A stretch of 64,000 nt of DNA from Cynocephalus volans (taxonomy: Eukaryota > Chordata > Mammalia > Dermoptera > Cynocephalidae). This document shows positions 57,600 through 64,000 of the stretch, in pieces. The notes under the pieces were generated by a model. The model worked only from the letters and a program-made list of their open reading frames with translations, did not search any database and had not been told where the DNA came from. Where the stretch lies: NCBI RefSeq assembly GCF_027409185.1, contig NC_084462.1, positions 87,096,179-87,160,178 of the forward strand, given 5' to 3'. The position numbers and the translations under genes were made by a program. The stretch's first letter is position 1, and every line of letters starts with the position of its first letter.

Positions 57600-58020
57600 T
57601 TAGGCATGTACATTAGTCAAGAGTCTGAGTCAGGTGCTTTAAAGATCCAGTGATGGCTGAAGTCATTGTCTTTGAATTTTCCATCTTCAAGATAACAACA
57701 GGAACTTGAGGCTCACCAGAACACTGGCTGCACACCACATGACATCAAGGAACTTTGCTCATCATGGAATCCTGACCTCTGACTCAAGTCACCAGCAAGC
57801 CCCATGATCCCCTTCTCCCCCACAACCTCCCTGCATGCCCCTACGTTCCTTTTGTTTCCTTTAAAAGTTAGTCTGAGATGTGGGCTGACATTGTTACTCT
57901 GCTCATCTGTTGTTCTCCTGGCTGTAAATAAATTCCTTCTTCTGGCACTATTTTTGTCTCTCTGATTGGCTCTTGGAGTGACGAGCAACCAAATTCAATT
58001 AGATCTCTTTGGCTGGGTGT
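57600..58020 (+). repeat. LTR-like repeat
   Basis: TTTAAAAGTTAG, then GTAAATAAATTCCTTCTTCT followed by 'tctctgattggctcttggag' is the TATA-to-poly(A) layout of an LTR. Confidence 0.4.
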
Positions 58021-58430
58021 ACGGCAAATCCTGGACATAGCCCTATACCCCCTTCCCATGCATACCAGAGTTCCCTCTCTCCCCCAGGAAACAACCCCTG
58101 ACCAAGGTCTTTACCCAAGGAAAGGCATGCCCCCTTTAAGACAAACAGAAGACTGGAGGAAGCAGGGACCCTAAGTAAATGAATTAGCATGCTGGTGCTA
58201 GAACACTGATGCCAGGAGAGTAGCGAGTAGATTAACTTATCTACTCAGCCAGATCTCCGCACTCCGAGTTATGTGATCTGGGTGAAGGTCTGCGCATAAG
58301 CTTGCAAATGATTTATACCGCTACTTTGATCTCTTCACTATATACTGTTGTATATACCCCCTGGTAGTGCGGATATCTAGCTGGCTGGCCACTGTCAGCG
58401 ACTCCAGTAAGTCTAATAAACCGATGTCTC

Positions 58431-58549
58431 CGGCCGAGCCCGTGGCGCACTCAGGAGAGTGCGGCGCTGGGAGTGCAGCGACGCTCCTGCCACGGGTTCG
58501 GATCCTATATAGGAATGGCCGGAGCAAAAAAAAAAAAACCAAACAAACC
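58431..58549 (+). mobile_element. SINE, variant monomer subfamily
   Basis: CGGCCGAGCCCGTGGCGCAC begins a single tRNA-like unit whose anticodon-side region (GCGCTGGGAGTGCAGCGACG) differs from the other SINEs. It ends in a mixed A-rich tail. CCGATGTCTC duplication lies at 58421-58430 and 58550-58559. Confidence 0.85.
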
Positions 58550-59589
58550 CCGATGTCTCTACATATTGTAACACTGGGTGAGTTCTCTGGAATAGGCAAA
58601 CACTATACGAGTGCCCTCTCAGATGTGGGGCTCCCACCATACACTTGGTTACAATATCCCCCACACCTACTGTGCACCCCAAAGGAACCCAGAAAATTTC
58701 ATTACAAAATATAGCACCCTGGTACAGTGGTTTTGATACCAATCCATGTTATTGGTCTCAGTGTTACAGAAATAAGTTATGAACCCACCAGCGTGTCAAG
58801 CAAACAACACTTTATTAAAAGAAGGAAAGCTTATGCGTACAGGAGGAAGCAGTGGAGAAGCTGTCTCCCCAAAAGAAGTTGGGGAAGGGTTTTCAAAGGC
58901 AAGCAGTTCCTCAATTGATGTCAGCATCTTGCTTTGTGATTTCTGGTATTTTTACAGTGTCAGTGGTTGCAAGGGAGGTCAGATCCAGGAATCTTGTGTG
59001 TAACTCCTAAAGGGGTCTTAACATTAATCTGTAACTCAATCTCTACAACTACAGGAAAAGAAAGGATGAACACATAATGATATGGTTTAAACAAAAGTAG
59101 CAGTTACACTTTAACAAGCTTCGGGATGGGTATTTTGTAGTTCAGCAAATACCATTTTTCCCTTATCTTAGTTTTTGTAAGAATAACTAGTTTCATCTTT
59201 TTTTTTTTTTTTTTTTCTGGGCTAAGGGGTAATCATGAGCTCTGCAGACCTTTTCCACTAAGTGAGTGGAAAAGCGCAGCTACCTTGCAACAAAATGTCT
59301 CCTGTAGGGAAAATGGAGTCGGTGCAGTTCACAGGCCCGCTCCTGTCATGTCTTGATTATTTTAAATTAACGGCCCTTGAAGGTCACCAGATGCTGGAAG
59401 AGGCTTAACTGATATTTCTCTTATTTACCTTAAGAACAGTCCTGCTAAGAGAATACAATGGCTTTACAATTCCCTCCCAGGAATTTGATTATATCAGGAG
59501 AACTTCACAAGCTAATATCAAATTCCAAAGAGAATCAATCGCAAACTAATCCCTGTCCCTGGGTTCATTTAATCTCCCTACTGAAACAT

Positions 59590-59840
59590 TTTACTACCCC
59601 CTCGAAAGAATTGCCTACATTCTCCTTCCCTACATTTGCCTTCTCGCCTCCCCTACAAAGATGTGTATACAGTCCTCTGGATCTCACTGGGAGTTTGCAT
59701 AATCATTCTCCTATGATTTTCCCCTGTTCACATTCAATAAAATTTGTTATCCTTTTCCTCCTATTAATCCGTCTTATTAAAACTTATTATCAGTTGATTC
59801 TTCAGCAACCTTCAGAGGCCAGAAGGTAAGTTTATCTCAA
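59590..59840 (+). repeat. LTR-like 3' end
   Basis: CAATAAAATTTGTTATCC, 'tattaatccgtcttattaaa' and 'ttatcagttgattcttcagc' match the 33180-33240 stretch in order; both look like the R-U5 region of a class I LTR. Confidence 0.5.
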
Positions 59841-60559
59841 GGCCCCTACAACTCCTTCCCCTTCTCTGTGCTGCTCCCAATGAGCTTCACAAAAACCAGA
59901 TCTGACCATGTTAAATCCATAGGCTGATACTGGAAGATCCCTAAGAGAAATGAAAACATGCCAAGTACAGAGAAGCACTTATAACATGCTTCTTCTGTTA
60001 GTGTGAAACAGTGGTACACACACACAGATGCTTCTACGTGTTTCTCTCTTGCTGCTTTTAAAATATGCTGTCTCTGGCTTTCTAGAATATATCTGAACAG
60101 ATCTACAAAACCTCAAGTGAGGGGGAGTCAGGATGGAAGGGAGCTGTACAAGCATAATAGGCCCTTTGCCTCATTCAACATTTTCACCGAGTACTATTTC
60201 AATTAAACTATTTTTTAAAAAGAATGTGTTTTGATTTGAGAGGGAAAATGATTTTGTCTTCTATCTAGGTTTATTCCATTTGCTAGGAGATCCAGAGAAA
60301 AACTCCTATTGTATTTACTTCTTGTCAAGTATGCAAACAGGTATTGACTGTTTTAGGAACTTATTGTGAAATATATCATAGATATCACAAATGCTATATA
60401 AAATGTGCTCAAACCATTTAAAAGTGAATAATATAATAAACATGTACACACCACCCTAGCTTGAGAACTGGAAACTTACCAATGCCTTGGAATCGTACTG
60501 GGTATCCTTCCCCATCCCCAACAACTCTGAGCTGCAGTATACTGGGCAATGTTATACTC

Positions 60560-60700
60560 CCTTTTATACATATAAGAAAACACAGGCTTAGAGAGATGAC
60601 TCATTTACTCAAAGTCACACAGTGGTCTGCTAGTGAAAGAGCTAGTGGGTACAGCTGGGCTCAGTGCCTGGTTTCCTGATTCCAGGTCCACTGCACTTTC
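60560..60700 (+). repeat. MIR remnant
   Basis: 'aagaaaacacaggcttagag', 'tactcaaagtcacacagtgg' and 'ctgggctcagtgcctggttt'. Confidence 0.65.
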
Positions 60701-61186
60701 TATTATGGCTCTGATGATTATCTTAATGTAATCAGACAGAAGAAATTTTGATTCACTATTTTTAGTCATTTTCCTAAATGAATGTAATCAGCTGCACTAG
60801 GGACAAAATTTATTGTCTTTAAAAATGTATAATTGCCTATTGAGAGGACGACAAAAGACTTCACAATGGCTTCATTTGTTGCCTAGGGGATCACAGAAGA
60901 AGGGCTGGTTTGAAACAACAGAAGCGTCAATAGGGAAAATTAGCTTTTCTCTTTCATACCCATCTCTGGTCTGGGGTGGGAGTAATTTCTGTAAAAGCTA
61001 TGAAGGAGTTTTCATTTCCTAACATTTTGTTTATATGCTGAATGTCAATTTAGATATTTACCAGTAAATTACATTAATCTTCAGGAATATTCCTTTAACA
61101 AACTTGAGCTATATGATTGTATTGAGGTAAAACATATGATATGAAAAGGTGTGGCCACAAAGTCAGAAACTTTTTTTTCTGATCTT

Positions 61187-61355
61187 TTTTTAAAAAAAAA
61201 TTTTTTGACCGGTAAGAGGATCGCAACCCTCATTATGGTGTGGTCTGCACCACGTTCAGCCAGTGAGCGCACTGGCCATCCCTGTATAGGATCCGAACCT
61301 GTGGCCTCGGTGCTACCAGCACCGCACTCTCCTGAGTGAGCCACGGGGCCAGCCC
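61187..61355 (-). mobile_element. tRNA-Ile-derived dimeric SINE, minus strand
   Basis: GACCGGTAAGAGGATCGCAA ... GAGTGAGCCACGGGGCCAGC. Duplication TTTTCTGATCTT lies at 61175-61186 and 61356-61367. More diverged than the other dimers. Confidence 0.87.
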
Positions 61356-61544
61356 TTTTCTGATCTTAATGATGAAGAATTTGGATGAAAATAAGCAAAT
61401 TCAAACTTGAAAGTCACAAAATCTAGATTATCAAATTTAGGAGTTGCATTTGGCATAGAGGGCTTCTTAAATCTTGATTTAGGATTTGAGAACGTTGAAC
61501 CTGGAAGAGGCCTTAGAGGTCATTGTCATGTGTATGATCCGCCC

Positions 61545-61900
61545 ATGATGTGGCCCTGTCCCCTCTCAGAAGCCATCTCCTGCCCCTCCCCCTATCGCAC
61601 TGGCCGCCATCATGGGTCCTTGCCGTTCCCCTGCATCTTTACCTGGTTGGCTCCACTGAGGCCTCATGTCAGGCTTTCGCTGACTCCTAGCTGAAAGGAG
61701 ACCAAGAAGCCACTCCCCGTGACCTCGCCTGGCTTTTGTCTTTTTAGCACTTATCATTATCCAACATCATCTTTCTTCTGTATGTATTTATTTATTACCT
61801 GCCCCCACTCCCCAAAGAATGGGAGCATTCCGAGAGCAGGAGAACTCACTCTGTTTTGTCTGTATCCCGTGTGTCTAGAACAGTGCCTGGTTGCAAGTCT
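61545..61900 (+). repeat. L2 3' end
   Basis: 'tttagcacttatcattatcc', 'tgtatgtatttatttattac' and 'ctagaacagtgcctggttgc' are the L2 terminus. Confidence 0.75.
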
Positions 61901-62599
61901 AGAACTTCTCCATTGGGAGAAACAGTTCAAGTGGGAAAGCATATCAATGGTCTCCCAGGGACAACTGCCTTGAGAGGAGGTGACAATTAATTATGAATTG
62001 ATTTATGATACAGAATCTGATGTGTTGGGAGGCGGGAGGGTGAGACACAGGAAAAGGTCTCTCCTGACTTAGCCAAGCATAGAGAACGTGCTTTGTGGAA
62101 ATGATGGCTATCACCCTGAGTGAGAAATGAAGAATGGTATCCCTCAGAGCTAAGGCTTAGCACACCCTTGACCACAAGCATCACTGAGGAGGTGAAATCA
62201 TCTCCCCAGAAGAAATACTGTGGCCCATCGGATTCACTTCCTGATGAATTGAGAAGATCAACGCAGCAATAGACGGGGACACATCATGTTGCATGGGGAC
62301 TTGCTTTCAGCATTGACAACACGTGGTAATGACTGAAGAAAAGACAGCCAGCAGGGGTCCTGCTAGTGGGCCCGACCAGACCTCCTTTCTCCAAAGTTTT
62401 CTCTCAGGCAAGAGAACTGGTCTTACTGGATTATTAGAACTCATGGGGATCTTGGGAAAGGAAGGAGAAAAATTGCAAACTCCTTGCTCCTCAACCATCA
62501 GATGGCTTGAGCTGCCTTTAATTCAATCTAAATAGAGTGGGACATAATTCAGCAGTATCTACTAGAAACAAAATGCTACAAATTAGGAGTCTCACTTGC

Positions 62600-63560
62600 A
62601 GGAAGAGTATACCCAGATATCTGGACAAGAATGCTCATTGAAGCATTGTGTGGTGAAAATATGCAAACAAGCTAAATGTTCATCAACAAGGGACTTGTTA
62701 AACAGATTAAAAAGGATGAGGTAGATTTATACATGTGAAAGGGACCCTAGCCAAAAAAATCTTTGGGGTTACTAAGACCAAGCAGACAGTTTCGGTCAGC
62801 CATTAACTTGGGAACTGATAATAATCAATTTCTTGAAGTTAGCAGAGGAATTGAGAGACTGACCATATGGCTGAGATTGCCCGGAGATGAAATCACCCCC
62901 TTAAGTTGATTTACCTCAGAGGTTGTGCACCTACAATTAAGGACTAAAACTAAGTTTCTTACCTCTCTAATCAGCTGCAAACAAGAGGAGCTATAAGAGA
63001 GAGGCAAGACAACCTAGCTGATTGTAAACTCGCCCTCTTAATGAAAACTACAACCATGTTAATTAGAAATCCAAGCCGGGTATTTTTATGGTGTTTGACT
63101 GAGGTTATTATCCTTGAGCTCTCCCTAGTAGATAAGAACTCCAAGCCCTAAGGGAACATTAAGGACTTGAAGCTGACCACAGACTCTGTGATGCTGAAGT
63201 TCCCAATCCCTCAAAGACCCTTACCTCATCTTCCCGCCTCTTCCCCTGTATAAACCCCAGAACAGGCATCAGAAGGAGGGATGATTTTGGCCTGGTCATC
63301 CCCCAGATGCCAGTTATTTGAATAAACCTTCCAATCCTTGCACCAACTTCTGGACTTTTGAGTCATTTGTTTAATGCGAGAGGGCAAGCCGAGCCTGGCC
63401 TGCCAGTAACATGTACTATTTGGAAAGACAGCCTTGGCATGCTGCTAAGTGATAAAAGCAAAGTACAGCCTTTTTGGTTGAAAATGAATATCTAGATGTC
63501 TATAAACACAGAGAAGAGTTGGGAGGGTCATGAATCCAACCATTAACTAAGAATGTCACC
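62600..63560 (+). mobile_element. Old LINE 3' fragment interrupted by an LTR
   Basis: 'ttcatcaacaagggacttgt' and 'gataaaagcaaagtacagcc' belong to one old L1-type 3' region, split by the LTR at about 62737-63408. Confidence 0.5.
62737..63408 (+). repeat. Solo LTR-like element
   Basis: About 670 bp. GTATAAACCCCAGAACAGG at about 63249 and GAATAAACCTTCC at about 63320 give a TATA and poly(A) layout. ACATGT occurs at both edges (62731-62736 and 63409-63414), consistent with target duplication, although the exact LTR termini are unclear. Confidence 0.6.
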
Positions 63561-63699
63561 GCCCCCCTACTCCCACCCCCGACTAAGACTAGGGGATTAA
63601 AAAGGGATTTTTTTTTTCCATTTCTTAGTTTCTACAGTTTTAAAAGATATATTGGGATAATGAGTGATTTTTGCTTTGCTGTATTTTTAGTAATGCTGA

Positions 63700-64000
63700 A
63701 GTAATGCCCTCTTTTCTAAGAGCAGGACTGACGCCACTTAAGATAGCCCCTCCATTGTGTGAATGTTAGGCGGGAAAGGGTGGGACGAGAGGAGCTCCGC
63801 TAACTGTAAAATTAGCTCATGTACTGTTGGCTTGCTTGCAATTGGCTAATACCTCTTGGTGCGGTGGTCAGGCGACCGAGTTGCCGCGCTTGTAGCTTTA
63901 AAAACCGAGAACAAAGACGGTTAGGGGCCGCACCTTGAATTGGCTGGTGCAGTCCGGCTGCTGGAAGTAAAAATCTTTTTCTCTTTTTCTATATTGGTCT
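63700..64000 (+). repeat. Possible LTR running off the window
   Basis: 'ggcgggaaagggtgggacga', then 'ggtgcggtggtcaggcgacc' and 'ttaaaaaccgagaacaaaga' look like a GC-containing LTR promoter region. No second LTR or ends seen. It is not GLDN exon 1. Confidence 0.3.

Larger units (their letters stand above)
55894..64000 (-). other. GLDN intron 1 (partial), LTR-rich
   Basis: No exon-like sequence encoding a basic N-terminus and membrane segment was found up to the right edge. Several LTR-like pieces, two SINEs, MIR and L2 fragments occupy much of it. Confidence 0.55.

Noticed and set aside
63700..64000. GLDN exon 1 or promoter at the right edge
   Set aside because: GC rises, but no basic tail plus membrane segment in any minus-strand frame and no donor joining exon 2 in phase 0; sequence looks like an LTR.

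Overview
This is a window of mammalian nuclear DNA. It carries part of one protein-coding gene on the minus strand, embedded in a dense layered set of transposable elements. There is no bacterial, CRISPR or operon content. Ancient MIR and L2 repeats show a therian genome. The young repeats are tRNA-Ile-like SINEs, dimeric and monomeric, with clean 12-19 bp target duplications. These resemble the CYN SINEs described from colugos (Dermoptera), and no Alu, B1 or B2 element is seen, so a colugo such as Galeopterus is my best guess. That is an inference from memory, not a database result.

Right half, 27370-55893, minus strand: nine exons of gliomedin (GLDN), exons 2 to 10 if the usual ten-exon layout holds. 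They join in frame to 423 codons plus stop. The product has a short extracellular stem, an interrupted Gly-X-Y collagen region and a C-terminal olfactomedin domain. Gliomedin is a type II membrane protein of myelinating Schwann cells that clusters axonal sodium channels at nodes of Ranvier through NF186 and NrCAM. Exon 1 (cytoplasmic tail and membrane anchor) is not found and should lie beyond the right edge. Exon 3 is only 18 nt, and exons 3 to 8 are all phase-symmetric.

Left part, 2183-12195: a nested insertion. An ERVL-MaLR-type element lies in minus orientation with its internal region. A complete ERV-F-like class I provirus (2701-9764, plus strand, 4-bp target duplication GTTC) was inserted into that region. 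The provirus has paired LTRs about 5% diverged, a tRNA-Phe-type primer site, and gag, pol and env remnants. Its gag is broken by a SINE, its protease site by a frameshift, its RT core by a deletion and its integrase by a stop codon. The transmembrane part of env is still open. An in-frame UGA separates gag from pro.

Middle, 12300-23700: old LINE-1 pieces cut by a MER2-like DNA transposon, a MaLR LTR and SINEs; an 81-bp GC-rich minisatellite that looks like an L1 5'UTR; then a long decayed L1 (about 17.87-22.93 kb) with recognisable ORF1, endonuclease and reverse transcriptase. From 23.7 kb to the GLDN stop codon lies the gene's downstream sequence, probably including its 3'UTR. The GLDN introns hold MIR, L2, DNA-transposon, L1 and LTR remnants plus a solo MaLR LTR with a perfect 5-bp duplication. 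From 56 to 64 kb, presumed intron 1, is mostly LTR-derived sequence.

I found no new biological system. The most notable points are the layered provirus with its UGA gag-pro junction and intact env-TM frame, the 81-bp tandem array, the three-LTR MaLR composite, and the GLDN microexon.
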